Position numbers and translations under genes: made by a program. A stretch of DNA of 62,384 bases from Actinomycetes bacterium. Lineage in GTDB: Bacteria > Actinomycetota > Actinomycetes > Mycobacteriales > Pseudonocardiaceae. Under the pieces are notes generated by a model. It had not been told where the DNA came from and searched no databases. It saw only the letters and a list, made by a program, of their open reading frames with translations. The DNA is taken from NCBI GenBank assembly GCA_021793175.1, contig JAJYTH010000007.1, positions 1-62,384 of the forward strand, given 5' to 3'. Of the stretch, positions 44,942 through 54,427 are shown piece by piece. Position 1 is the stretch's first letter; each line of letters starts with the position of its first letter.

Positions 44942-46279
44942 GTGGGGGCGGGTGAGGCAGGACAGCGCGCTGACACGGGGATTCTCGTCCGGAACGCGCG
45001 GATCTTCGACGGGCTCAGCGACGAGGTCCGCCCTGGGCACGTGCGGATCGACGGCCGGAAGATCGCGCACGTCGGCGCCGACGAACCACCTTCGTCCACC
45101 GATTCCGGCCACATCGTGATCGACGCCGACGGTCGCACACTGATTCCCGGCCTCAGTGATGCCCATGCCCATGTCATGCTGACCGGCGCCTCCCCCACCA
45201 CGCTGCTGGCCAGCGGTGCCGGGTTGAGTTATCTCACCGGCGCGGCCGAGGCCGAGGCGATGCTGCTGCGCGGGTTCACCACCATCCGAGACATGGCCGG
45301 TGACACCGGCGACCTCAAACGGCTGATCGACGCCGGCCTCCTACCGGGCCCTCGGATCTATCCCAGCCAGGCGGGGATCTCCCAGACCGCCGGGCACGGG
45401 GACTTCGGCATGATCTACGAATCGCCCACCGCGCTCGGTGGAACTCCCTCCCGCGCCGAGGAACTGGGGGTCATGCGGGTCGCGAACGGACGTCCACAAG
45501 TCCTGGCCGCGGTGCGGGAACAGCTCAAAAAAGGAGCTTCCCAGATCAAACTGATGGCGGGCGGCGGTGCGGCCTCGGCCTATGACCCATTGGACGTATT
45601 GCAGTTCACCGCCGACGAGATGCGCGCTGCGGTGGAGGCGGCCACCGACTGGGGAACCTACGTGACCGTGCACGTCTACACCGGCCCCGGCATCCGCCGG
45701 GCGGTCGAAGCCGGTGTCGCGGTGATCGAACACGGGCAATTGGCCGACGAGGACGACATCAAACGCATGGCCGACAACGGTGTCTGGTTGAGCACCCAGC
45801 CGTTCGTCGAAAACGACCACACGTATGCCAACCCGGTCTCGGCCGAGAAGAACCGTCGGATCTGCACCGGCGTGGAACGAACCTTCGCGTGGGCGCTCGA
45901 ACACGGGGTCGACATCGCCTTCGGCACGGACCTGCTGCTGGACCCGGGCAAGAGCGGTAAACAAAGTGAGATGCTGACCCGGCTGGCCTCGCTCTGCGGC
46001 AGTTCACTGGCCGGACTGAAGATCGCCACCTCCGGCAACGCCGAACTGTTCCGCCTGTCCGGGAACCGCGACCCCTACCAATCCCCCACCGCGGCGGAGA
46101 GCGACGGTGCCGCCCGCACCCCGCACCACAACCACCTGGGAGTCATCGCGGAAGGAGCCTGGGCGGACATGTTGCTGATCGACGGCGACCCCACGCGGGA
46201 TCTCAGCCTCCTCGGCGATCCCGACACCAACCTGCGACTGATCATCAAGGACGGCCGGATCCACAAGAACACACTGTGA
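44942..46279 (+). CDS. Metal-dependent amidohydrolase (imidazolonepropionase/prolidase-like)
   Basis: This 445-residue TIM-barrel hydrolase of the amidohydrolase superfamily shows the HxH metal pair in GLSDAHAHVM, the lysine of QIKLMAGGG, two further His in VTVHVYTG and VIEHGQLA, and the Asp of IAFGTDLLLD. The N- and C-terminal small beta domain (ILVRNARIFDGLSDEVRPGHVRIDGRKIAHVG and LIIKDGRIHKNTL) is typical. Relatives hydrolyse Xaa-Pro dipeptides, N-acyl amino acids or imidazolones, and the specificity is unclear. GTG 44942 has GGGAG about 9 bases upstream. Confidence 0.88.
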   Translation: MGAGEAGQRADTGILVRNARIFDGLSDEVRPGHVRIDGRKIAHVGADEPPSSTDSGHIVIDADGRTLIPGLSDAHAHVMLTGASPTTLLASGAGLSYLTGAAEAEAMLLRGFTTIRDMAGDTGDLKRLIDAGLLPGPRIYPSQAGISQTAGHGDFGMIYESPTALGGTPSRAEELGVMRVANGRPQVLAAVREQLKKGASQIKLMAGGGAASAYDPLDVLQFTADEMRAAVEAATDWGTYVTVHVYTGPGIRRAVEAGVAVIEHGQLADEDDIKRMADNGVWLSTQPFVENDHTYANPVSAEKNRRICTGVERTFAWALEHGVDIAFGTDLLLDPGKSGKQSEMLTRLASLCGSSLAGLKIATSGNAELFRLSGNRDPYQSPTAAESDGAARTPHHNHLGVIAEGAWADMLLIDGDPTRDLSLLGDPDTNLRLIIKDGRIHKNTL

Positions 46280-46357
46280 CCGCCCGAGTCGGTCGCAGTG
46301 CATGGCCCCCGAGACGACGGGTGAAGAAAGCGCCGAGAAAGGCCCACCGAAAAGACA

Positions 46358-47422
46358 ATGATGAAGCGCTTCAGATTCTCCGGCGGTGATGCCTCCACCG
46401 CGATACGCGTGGTCACCATCGTGGTCATCGTGCTCGGCGCCATCGTGACCGGATCGGTGTCCCTCATCCTCGAGGACATTCTGCCGAAGTCGGACCCGCA
46501 AGAGGCGATCGTCGCGTCGCGGTGGGTCTTCCTCGGCAGTTCCGTGTTGCTGGTCGCGTTCGCGGTCTGGCTACGTTACGAGGTTCGGAGCTTTTCCGGG
46601 ACTCTGTTCAGCCTGCAGGTCCTCGATGAGGGCGTGACGGACCGGCTGAACGAAGGGGGGATGGATTTCCGTCTGGCCGCCGATCGCCGGTACATGTATC
46701 TCCGCAGCATTCACCGCTGGGTGGACTACGAGTACTCGGTCCATCACGGTGTCCTCGACCTCCACGAACTCTCCCACGAGATCGGCGTAGCGTTGGAGGA
46801 GTTGCTGAACACGGCACCGGACGAAGGCAAGAAGACGGTCGCCCCCAACATGCCCTGGCCGATGTCGATGGCCGTCGGCGCATATCTGCCGGCCAGGCAT
46901 TCCGATATCCACATACTCGAACTGCCCCGACAGGAAGACGACAAGGAACACGAGTTCCCGCTCCGTCCCGCCGCTCCGGGGAACACCGTGCCGAGTGCCA
47001 GAAAGATCCATCGACTCCCTCAGCCGACCGGGCATCGCGTCGGTGCGCTGGTGACACTCGACACCGAAGCCGGCCGGGACGACATAGAACGACTCCGGAG
47101 TTTCGGCGCCTCCACGGTGTACACCGTGAACATCCCGTTGAACACCGTCCGGGAAGGACCGCCTTCCCGCTACGAGGAACCCGAGCTGGAGTCCTGTGGG
47201 CACAGGATCGCCGAGGAACTGACCTCGATCAGAAGAGAACACCCGGACGACGAACTCGTCGTCGCGGCCGAGCTCTCCTCGGCGGTGGCCCTGTCCGTCG
47301 GGTGGCACCTGACCCAGCACACGTGCCACCTGTACCGGAACACATACCTGTTGTATTTCGACGGTGAGAGGTTCGTTCCGATGCGGGTGCGTCCCTCACA
47401 GCCACGGCACTTCGACTCATGA
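46358..47422 (+). CDS. Two-TM membrane protein with SAVED-like C-terminal domain
   Basis: This 354-residue protein starts with a short basic segment and two membrane helices (about 17-39, AIRVVTIVVIVLGAIVTGSV; about 55-75, WVFLGSSVLLVAFAVWL). A soluble part of about 270 residues follows. It contains LHELSHEIGVALEELLN, VAPNMPWPMSMAVGAYL, a Rossmann-like VGALVTLDT strand, and the end DDELVVAAELSSAVALSVGWHLTQHT, then YLLYFDGERFVPMRV. This order and the final small-residue helix and strand resemble SAVED domains, the cyclic-oligonucleotide sensors of CBASS effectors. No nucleotidyltransferase (CD-NTase) lies within the window. The assignment rests on pattern only. Confidence 0.5.
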   Translation: MMKRFRFSGGDASTAIRVVTIVVIVLGAIVTGSVSLILEDILPKSDPQEAIVASRWVFLGSSVLLVAFAVWLRYEVRSFSGTLFSLQVLDEGVTDRLNEGGMDFRLAADRRYMYLRSIHRWVDYEYSVHHGVLDLHELSHEIGVALEELLNTAPDEGKKTVAPNMPWPMSMAVGAYLPARHSDIHILELPRQEDDKEHEFPLRPAAPGNTVPSARKIHRLPQPTGHRVGALVTLDTEAGRDDIERLRSFGASTVYTVNIPLNTVREGPPSRYEEPELESCGHRIAEELTSIRREHPDDELVVAAELSSAVALSVGWHLTQHTCHLYRNTYLLYFDGERFVPMRVRPSQPRHFDS

Positions 47423-47557
47423 GCGGGTGAGGACGGTATTCACCCGGTACGCCGGTTGGGGACGAGTGTTGATCGGCGGCGTTGGATAATGCCGTGTCAG
47501 CGGATCTTCCATGTCCGCGCTGTGCGACGGGCCGGTCGGCGAAGAAGGGGACGAATC

Positions 47558-48433
47558 ATGGCGGGTAACACTCTCGGCGGCACGTTCACGATGGCCGAAG
47601 GGCTCACCGTCAACAGGATGGGATACGGCGCGATGCAATTGGCCGGGCCGGGGGTGTTCGGACCGCCGAAGGACCGCGACGAGGCGATCGCCGTACTGCG
47701 CACCGCTGTCGAGCTCGGGGTCGACCACATCGACACGGCCGACTTCTACGGGCCACACGTGACCAACGAACTGATCCGAGAAGCGTTGTCGCCCTACGGC
47801 GAGGACGTGCACATCGTCACCAAGGTCGGTGCGGTACGGGACGAGCACGGCGGATGGCCGCACGCGCGTTCGCCCGAGCAGTTGCGGCAGCAGGTGGAGT
47901 CGAACCTGCGTACGCTCGGCGTGGACGTACTCGACGTCGTCAACCTGCGGGTCGGTGGTGGTCCCGACGGGCATTCGCCGGTGCCCGGTTCGCTCGCCGA
48001 ACCGTTCGGCGCTCTCGCCGAGATGCGCGAACAGGGGTTGATCAAGCACCTCGGCGTCAGTGTGGTCGACGAGGAGCAGGTGCGCGAGGCGCAGTCGATC
48101 GCGCCGGTGGTGACCGTGCAGAACTGGTACAACATCGCGCATCGTGGTGACGAACCGCTCATCGCCTGGCTTGCGGAGCAAGGTATCTCCTATGTGCCGT
48201 TCTGGCCGTTGGGTGGGTTCAACCCGATCCAGTCCGACACTTTGGACACCGTGGCGAAGGAACTGGGCACGTTGCCGCAGGCGGTGGCTCTGGCGTGGCT
48301 GTTGCGGCAGTCGCCGAACATCCTGCTGATCCCCGGCACCTCGTCGGTGGCGCACCTGCGGGAGAACGTCGCGGCGGCCTCGCTGGAACTGCCCGAGGAC
48401 GCGCTCGCGACGCTGGACGGCATCGGCGCCTGA
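47558..48433 (+). CDS. Aldo/keto reductase family oxidoreductase
   Basis: This 291-residue TIM-barrel protein has the AKR signatures NRMGYGAMQL, AVELGVDHIDTADFYGP (catalytic Asp and Tyr), IVTKVG (Lys), GLIKHLGVSVVDEEQV and ILLIPGTSSVAHLRENVAAA. The catalytic His, usually in an LHRPD-like motif, is replaced: the strand reads DVVNLRVGG, as in a known AKR branch. ATG 47558 with AAGGGG about 8 bases upstream is chosen; the frame is open further upstream. NADPH-dependent carbonyl reduction is likely; the substrate is unknown. Confidence 0.88.
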   Translation: MAGNTLGGTFTMAEGLTVNRMGYGAMQLAGPGVFGPPKDRDEAIAVLRTAVELGVDHIDTADFYGPHVTNELIREALSPYGEDVHIVTKVGAVRDEHGGWPHARSPEQLRQQVESNLRTLGVDVLDVVNLRVGGGPDGHSPVPGSLAEPFGALAEMREQGLIKHLGVSVVDEEQVREAQSIAPVVTVQNWYNIAHRGDEPLIAWLAEQGISYVPFWPLGGFNPIQSDTLDTVAKELGTLPQAVALAWLLRQSPNILLIPGTSSVAHLRENVAAASLELPEDALATLDGIGA

Positions 48434-48446
48434 ACGCGCCGGCAAG

Positions 48447-48485
48447 GTAGGCCCAGCCCGCGTCGACGTACGGGCCGGGCTCTAC
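48447..48485. terminator. Hairpin between convergent genes
   Basis: GCCCAGCCCG (48451-48460) pairs with CGGGCCGGGC (48471-48480) with one mismatch, flanked by GTAG/CTAC. Confidence 0.6.
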
Positions 48486-48571
48486 CGTCCTACCGTCCTA
48501 CCACTGCCGCCGCTCGTCGGCCCCTATCCGGTGGGAAGGAACCGGCGAGCTCCGGCTCCCCCGGGCGGTCC

Positions 48572-49778
48572 TCAGTCGAAAGTCTCGTCAAGAGCATGGA
48601 TCAGATCGGCGAGAAGGTCGTCGGTGTCCTCGATACCGACCGAGAACCGCAGGTGTCCCCACTTCCGGAACGGCTCCGGATAGTGCACGACCCGAGGTCC
48701 TTGCGTGCCGACGTGCACGATGAGGGATTCGTCATGCCCCAGCGACACCGCCGAGGTGATGACCCGTAGGTTGGCGACGAAACGGTTCTGCGTGTCGGGG
48801 TCACCGTTGACGGCGAAGGCCATCATCGCCCCGTATCCCCGGCCGCCGAACTGCCGAGTGGCCAACTCGTGCTGCGGGTGGCTGGACAGGCCCGGATAGG
48901 CCACATAGGCGATGCGGGGGTCCTGTTCCAACCGCTCGGCGATCCGCGCGGCCGAGGTGATCTGCTGACGCAACCGGAGCGGCAGCGTCACCGAACCACG
49001 TGTGATCAACCAGGCGTTGAACGGCGAGATCACCCCGCCCACATCGACCATCGCCTCACTTTTGACCGGTTCGAGCAGCTCGGCCGAGCCGATCACCGCG
49101 CCCCCCCATCGCGTCACCGTGCCCGTTGATGTACTTCGTCAACGAGTGCACGACCAGGTCCGCGCCGTCCTCGAGCGGCCGATACAGCGGCGGTGGCGTG
49201 AACGTGGAGTCGACGACCAAAAGCGCTCCCGCGTCGTGTGCGATCGAAGCCACCGCGGCGATGTCGGTGACCTTGGTGGTCGGGTTGGCGATGGTCTCGA
49301 CGTGCACGATCCGCGTGTTGGGTCGGATCGCCGCTCGCACGGCGTCGAGGTCCATCATGTCGACGAAGGTGGCCTCGATGCCGTAGCGGTCGGGCAGCAA
49401 TTCGGCGAACAACCGCCAGGTCGCTTCGTAGGTGACGTCGGCGACGACCACGTGATCGCCGGTGCGCAGGTGGCTGAAGAACACCGCGTGTAGTGCCGCG
49501 ACCCCGGACGCCAGCACGACGGCGTCCTCGCCACCCTCCAGCGCCGCCAGCTTGCGTTGCAGACCGAGCTGGTTGGCTCCCGAGTTCCGGTTGTAGAGCG
49601 GCACGTCGGTCCCCGACCAGCTCAGCTGGGACGGGTCCTCGGGCAACGCGTAGGAGTTGGCCATGATGATCGGGGTGCGGATCGCCCCCGAACCGGCGTC
49701 GATCTCGTTGCCCGCGTGGACGGCGTTGGTCGGAAACGACAGTGTGTCGGGCAGACTTTTGTCCGGGCGGGTTGTCAT
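48572..49778 (-). pseudogene. PLP-dependent trans-sulfuration enzyme (cystathionine synthase/lyase family), frameshifted
   Basis: From ATG 49776-49778 the product is a normal Cys/Met-metabolism PLP enzyme: SFPTNAVHAGNEIDAGSGA, YNRNSGANQLGLQRKLAALEGGEDAVVLASGVAAL, VVDSTFTPPPLYRPLEDGADLVVHSLTKYINGHGDAMGG with the PLP lysine in SLTK. It then fails. In the next frame GGAVIGSAELLEPVKSEAMVDVGGVISPFNAWL resumes and runs to HALDETFD at 48572. The two join if the C7 run at 49101-49107 (G7 on the coding strand) is one base shorter, giving GDAMGGAVIG. This is a one-base slip in a homopolymer. The restored enzyme would be about 401 residues. Whether it is a synthase or lyase cannot be told. Confidence 0.87.
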
Positions 49779-49967
49779 GGGTCCGATTCTCCGACCGGAA
49801 CGCCACCGGCAGCAGGTCGTACCACTCTCTGGAACGCCGATCGCGCAGCGTGCAGCGGCGCGGGCCGTCAGGGGCGGTCGAGCCATGTGGCGGACGACGG
49901 CGGTAGTGCTCGTCGCGGGCTCGGCCTGGGAGAACAGTGTGTCGGGCGGACATGGTGCTTCTCACGC

Positions 49968-50426
49968 TCATCTCGCCGCGATGAGGGCTTGCGGAGCGGC
50001 TTGCTTGATGCGGGTACGCAGCCAAGACAGTTGGCGCGCGGTTTCGGGTTCGCAGGAGCGGACGATGTCGAGCAGTTCGCGATCGCGTAACCCCAGGGCG
50101 GCCTGTCCCACGACGGTCCAGGTGACGTCGGTGAGGCTGGCCAACGTGTAAAGATCCTGCAGATCGCGCAACAATCCGACGGGTCCGCTGCGCGTGGAGT
50201 CCAAGCCGGCGGCGTGCAGGCGTTCGGGTTCGGGTTCGCAGTGCTCGCCGTAACGTGCCACCACCGGGGCCAGGGCATCGGCCTGTCGGTCGACCCGTCC
50301 GGCGAGGAACTGGCAGGTACTCCGCACGTCGGGCTCATGGCCGTGCCCGTGCCCGACCTGGCGGAAGGCGTCGGCGAGGGACGTCAAAGACGTGTGCAAC
50401 AGTCCCAGGTAAGTGGCCAGATGCAT
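49968..50426 (-). CDS. Hypothetical helical protein coupled to the molybdopterin oxidoreductase
   Basis: This all-helical 152-residue protein starts HLATYLGLLHTSLTSLADAFRQVGHGHGHEPDV, with a His-rich HGHGH, and continues FLAGRVDRQADALAPVVARYGEH and LLRDLQDLYTLASLTDVTWTVVGQAAL. The pattern suggests a four-helix bundle. It starts 5 bp after the stop of the oxidoreductase gene, in the same operon, so it may be a partner or maturation factor. The family is not recognised with confidence. Confidence 0.7.
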   Translation of the reverse strand: MHLATYLGLLHTSLTSLADAFRQVGHGHGHEPDVRSTCQFLAGRVDRQADALAPVVARYGEHCEPEPERLHAAGLDSTRSGPVGLLRDLQDLYTLASLTDVTWTVVGQAALGLRDRELLDIVRSCEPETARQLSWLRTRIKQAAPQALIAAR

Positions 50427-50431
50427 GTTCC

Positions 50432-52942
50432 CTACCCCTTCGCCTCCGACGCGGTGTGCGGCACGTTCGCCGTCCTCTCCGGTGTCGGAGGCGGTGCGGG
50501 CGGCTCCGTGGGAGCGAGGGCTTCCCGCACGTCGTCGTCGCCCGCTGTCGTGGGGACACCCTCGGGGTCGTGCGGTGCCGACGCCGTGGTGGTGGGCGCG
50601 GGAGCAGGCCGTTCCCCGGCGGCGAGCTTGGTCACGCGCACAGCGCCGACCTTGTACAGCGGCTGCTTGGACACCGGGTCCCACGCGGTGAGGGTCAGTT
50701 CGTTGGCCGCACGTTCATGCCCGTCGGCTCCGCTGTCCCAGTAGCCGTAGTGGAACGGCACGAACACCACGCCGTCCCGGCCACGGCCGACGCGCACCGG
50801 CGCCTCGACACGGCCGCGGGGCGACTCGACACGAACCAGGTCCCCCTCGGAGACCTCCAACATGGCGGCGTCGTGCGCGGACAACTCCACCCAGGGCTCG
50901 GGCGCCGCGCGCCGCAGCTGTCGGGACCGGCCGGTCTTGGTGCGGGTGTGGAAGTGGTAGACGGTGCGCCCGGTGGTGCAGACGAACGGGAACTCCTCGT
51001 CGGGCTCTTCCGGAGGAGCCACGTACTCGGCCGCTTTGAGCAACGCTCGGCCGTCGGGACGCATCGCCTCGTACTGCTCCGGCGAGACGAAGCCACCGGT
51101 GAGCAGGTCCCGGCCGTAGCTTTCGCACACATCGGGATGGGTGGGGAAAACCCCGTCGGCGTAGAGCCGGTCGCATCCGTCGGGATGCTCATCGTCACAC
51201 GGCCACGGGATGCCGCTGTGGCCGCGCAGCTTGTCGTAGGAGAGGGCGGTGTAGTCGCACAACCGGCCGCGACTGCACTCCTTCCACGCCTCGAAGACCT
51301 CTTCGGGGTCCCGCCACGGGATCAACGGTGCTCCGTCCCGGTCGCGGAAGTCCATGCGGCGGGCGTAGTCCAAAAAGATCTCCAGGTCGGAACGGGCCTC
51401 ACCGGGTGGCTCCACCGCCTTGTCCGACAGGTGCACGGTGCGGTTGGCGTTGGTGAACGTGCCCTGCTTCTCCCCCCACAGCGCGGCGGGCAGCACCACA
51501 TCGGCGTACTGCGCGGTCTCGGTTCGGAATCCGTCCTGCACGACGACGAACAGGTCCTCCTTGGCGAGGATGTCGCGGATGCGTGGGAGTTCGGGCAGCG
51601 ACACCGCGGGATTGGTCGCGGATATCCACAGGAACCGGATCGAGCCCTGCTCGGCGTAACGCCAGATCTGCATGGCATGAGTGGGCGGTGACCAGTGCGG
51701 GATGGCCAACGAGTCCACGTTCCACAGCTCGGCGAGCTGCTGGACGTGTTCGGGATTGTCCCAGTTACGGAACCCGGGAAGGTCGCCGTCAGCGCCGGTC
51801 TCACGGGTGTTCTGAGCGGTGGGCTGCCCGTTCATCTGCAGGACGCCGCAGCCCGGTTTCCCGATCAGCCCGCGCAACAGGTGCAGGTTGTTGACCTGAC
51901 AGGACGCCGCGGTGGCCTGGTGTGATTGGTAGAAACCCTGCAACACGGTGGACGACACCCGATCGGACGTGCCGAACACCTCGGCCGCACGCCGCAGCTC
52001 GTCCGGGTCGATCCGGCAGATCGCGGCCACCCGCTCCGGGGTATACGGCTCCACGGTGGCAGCCAGCTCGTCGAAGCCGAGAGTATGCGCGGTGACGTAG
52101 TCGTGATCGACCCACCCGCGAGTGATCAGTTCGCGGAGCAAGCCGTTCATCAGCGCGAGGTTCGTGCCGGGCAAAGGGGCCAGATGCACTCCCCCGGACT
52201 CCACCGCCGCCTCGGTCACCTTCGTGCGCCGAGGGTCGACTGCCACGATCACGGGACGGTCGGGCCCGTGCAACCGGTCCAGTACCCGCGTCCACAACAC
52301 GGTCTGGGTCTCGGCCATGTTGTGGCCGAACAAGAACAGCGCGTCACACGAGTCGATGTCGGTGTAGCTGCCGGGCTGACCGTCCGAACCGAAACTCTCC
52401 TTCATCGCCGCAGCGGCCGTGGCGGTGCACAGCCGGGTGTTGCCGTCCATGTGCGGTGTCCCCAGGCCCGCCTTGCCGATCATCGCGAGGGTGTAGTACT
52501 CCTCCAAGAACAGCTGTCCGCTGGTGTAGAAGCTGTGTGACAGCGGCCCGACCTCGTCCAACAATTCCCGCGACCGCCGCACGATCAGGTTCATGGCGGT
52601 GTCCCAATCACTCTCCACCAGCTCGCCCCCACGTCGCACCAAGGGCCTGCGTAGCCGGTCCGTGTGGCTCCACTGCCAAGAACCGTAGAGGCCTTTGGGG
52701 CCCAGTCTCCCGTGGTTGACCACGTCACCCGCTCGCCCGCGGATTCCGACCATGCGATCGTCCTTGACCGCGATGTCGCAGGCACAGCCGTTGCTGCACA
52801 ACACACACGCCGACTGCACCCAGCGGTCCACGTCCGACTCGGCCAGGCCGTCCTCCAGATGTAGATCGACCCGCACCGGCCAAGGCGAGTCTTTCGCATG
52901 TGGCGTGCGTGTACCCCAGATATCCGATACCCGGTCGGCCAT
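50432..52942 (-). CDS. Molybdopterin oxidoreductase (formate dehydrogenase/nitrate reductase-like)
   Basis: This 836-residue enzyme of the DMSO-reductase family has an N-terminal iron-sulfur region with Cys46, Cys49 and Cys53 (CVLCSNGC). The expected fourth ligand is Gly81 in NHGRLGPKG, where relatives have GRLCPKG. Cys172 in NTRLCTATA is the likely molybdenum ligand. Core blocks are SYTDIDSCDALFLFGHNMAETQ, PVIVAVDPRRTKV, GVLQMNGQPTAQNTRETGADGDLPGFRNWDN and QYADVVLPAALWGEKQGTFTNANR. A molydopterin-dinucleotide domain follows (VYHFHTRTKTGRSRQL, GDLVRVESPRG), then a Pro/Thr-rich tail of about 80 residues. ATG 52940-52942 has AAGGAG 4-5 bases upstream. No Tat signal is seen, so it is cytoplasmic. 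Confidence 0.88.
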   Translation of the reverse strand: MADRVSDIWGTRTPHAKDSPWPVRVDLHLEDGLAESDVDRWVQSACVLCSNGCACDIAVKDDRMVGIRGRAGDVVNHGRLGPKGLYGSWQWSHTDRLRRPLVRRGGELVESDWDTAMNLIVRRSRELLDEVGPLSHSFYTSGQLFLEEYYTLAMIGKAGLGTPHMDGNTRLCTATAAAAMKESFGSDGQPGSYTDIDSCDALFLFGHNMAETQTVLWTRVLDRLHGPDRPVIVAVDPRRTKVTEAAVESGGVHLAPLPGTNLALMNGLLRELITRGWVDHDYVTAHTLGFDELAATVEPYTPERVAAICRIDPDELRRAAEVFGTSDRVSSTVLQGFYQSHQATAASCQVNNLHLLRGLIGKPGCGVLQMNGQPTAQNTRETGADGDLPGFRNWDNPEHVQQLAELWNVDSLAIPHWSPPTHAMQIWRYAEQGSIRFLWISATNPAVSLPELPRIRDILAKEDLFVVVQDGFRTETAQYADVVLPAALWGEKQGTFTNANRTVHLSDKAVEPPGEARSDLEIFLDYARRMDFRDRDGAPLIPWRDPEEVFEAWKECSRGRLCDYTALSYDKLRGHSGIPWPCDDEHPDGCDRLYADGVFPTHPDVCESYGRDLLTGGFVSPEQYEAMRPDGRALLKAAEYVAPPEEPDEEFPFVCTTGRTVYHFHTRTKTGRSRQLRRAAPEPWVELSAHDAAMLEVSEGDLVRVESPRGRVEAPVRVGRGRDGVVFVPFHYGYWDSGADGHERAANELTLTAWDPVSKQPLYKVGAVRVTKLAAGERPAPAPTTTASAPHDPEGVPTTAGDDDVREALAPTEPPAPPPTPERTANVPHTASEAKG

Positions 52943-53065
52943 ACAGCTCCTTCGTCGTAGTCAGCGCGTGGATACCCATGGCGGCGACCACCGACGCACC
53001 GTGAGCGCGATCACGACGCTTGCAGACACCCGTGCGTAATGCGCAGAGAGCTCGGTGCGTTGCCC

Positions 53066-54193
53066 CTACTCGGTAGCCGCTGAACTATGTAGCCGGATCG
53101 GCCCGGCGTCGATCCGGACGCGGAACAACGAATACGGATAGCGGCGTAGGTCCTGACCGTTCTGATACTGCGCCTGGCGATGAAGTTGATTCGCCGTGAG
53201 GTACAGATAGCCGCCGGCGACCGACAAAGTGTCGGGCCAGAGTAGTCTGGCGTCGTGCACGACGGTCTCGGTGGTGCCATCCGGATTGCGTGCCATAACA
53301 GCGTTGTGTTCACCGTCGGTGTAGTAGATTCGCCCAGTGTCGTCGGTTTCCAAACCGTCGCCGCAACTTCCCTTGTCACCTTCATCGAGCACGGTCGCGG
53401 CTGCCTCTTCGTCCGTCAACGAACGATCCACCAACGCCTCGACCGACACACTCCACCATCGCCGGGATGCGAGTGGACAGTAGAAAAGACGAGATCCATC
53501 GGCGGAGATCGCTATTCCATCCGATCCCATCAGGACCGGTTTCGGCGGCCCGTCCGGCGGTCGTTCCAGGAAAAAACGGCCTTCGACGACCGGAACGAAG
53601 TGTGGTGGCCGCTCAGCCTTGGTGCTCGGATGGTCATGCAGTCGTCGGAATGCCTTGCCCGTAGCGAGGTCCACCACGATGAGACCGTTGGGGCCCTGGT
53701 CCGAAGAGTCGGTGATGAACGCATACCCGGCTTCACCACGGCGCAGGTCGAACCGGACATCGTTGAGGTAAGTGGTGTCCAAAGCGACGTCGGGATCAAA
53801 AACGATCTTTCGCACGACAGAGTCGCTGCTCAGATCGACACAGACCAGCTTGGGGCCGCCCGGTGCGGTCTTTTGCATCATCGGCGCACCGGTGTCGAGG
53901 ATCCAGAGCCTGTCGTCCGGGTCGACGACGATGCTCTGCACGGATACCAGCGCGTTCGAGTCATCATCTCCCGATGGCGTGTTCCATGCCTCGTCCGGGA
54001 ACGCAACGGGACGGCCGTCACGCAACTCGACCACGGTGGCCGGTACCTCGTCTCCCCATTTCGGGAAGTTGACGAAGATCCGTCCGGAGCGGGAGACACT
54101 GACTCCCGTGGGCATCGGCCCGTCGTCGAACGCGTGCACTGTCTCCAAGTGGCCGACCGCCTGATCGACAGGCTGAGTGGCCGCAGCATTCAT
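53066..54193 (-). CDS. Major royal jelly/yellow-family beta-propeller protein
   Basis: This 375-residue protein has repeated propeller blades: MPTGVSVSRSGRIFVNFPKWGDEVPATVVEL, VQSIVVDPDDRLWILDTGAP, TYLNDVRFDLRRGEAGYAFITDSSDQGPNGLIVVDLATG, SDGIAISADGSRLFYCPLASRRWWSV and GDGLETDDTGRIYYTDGEHN. Insect relatives (yellow, royal jelly) include dopachrome-processing proteins; bacterial ones may be lactonase-like or bind small molecules. No signal peptide is seen. ATG 54191-54193 has AGGAG 9 bases upstream; the longer frame upstream is not used. Confidence 0.85.
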   Translation of the reverse strand: MNAAATQPVDQAVGHLETVHAFDDGPMPTGVSVSRSGRIFVNFPKWGDEVPATVVELRDGRPVAFPDEAWNTPSGDDDSNALVSVQSIVVDPDDRLWILDTGAPMMQKTAPGGPKLVCVDLSSDSVVRKIVFDPDVALDTTYLNDVRFDLRRGEAGYAFITDSSDQGPNGLIVVDLATGKAFRRLHDHPSTKAERPPHFVPVVEGRFFLERPPDGPPKPVLMGSDGIAISADGSRLFYCPLASRRWWSVSVEALVDRSLTDEEAAATVLDEGDKGSCGDGLETDDTGRIYYTDGEHNAVMARNPDGTTETVVHDARLLWPDTLSVAGGYLYLTANQLHRQAQYQNGQDLRRYPYSLFRVRIDAGPIRLHSSAATE

Positions 54194-54427
54194 CGAAAAA
54201 GCTCCTGACTGTGCGTGCGCCTTCAGCAGGACACATACCCGACCGAATCGCCGGAAAACGAAATATGGCGGCCGGCCCCGTACCGGCCCTGTCCTTAGTC
54301 CACAGTTGGACGGCCGGCGGCCCGTCCGGATCGGCATAGCCGATGGCACGCACGTTTCGGCCCGTTTCCCACGGGTAGGTGGCCGGTGTGGCCGCCGAAC
54401 GGACGGCCGAAAGCGGAGGTGACGACT

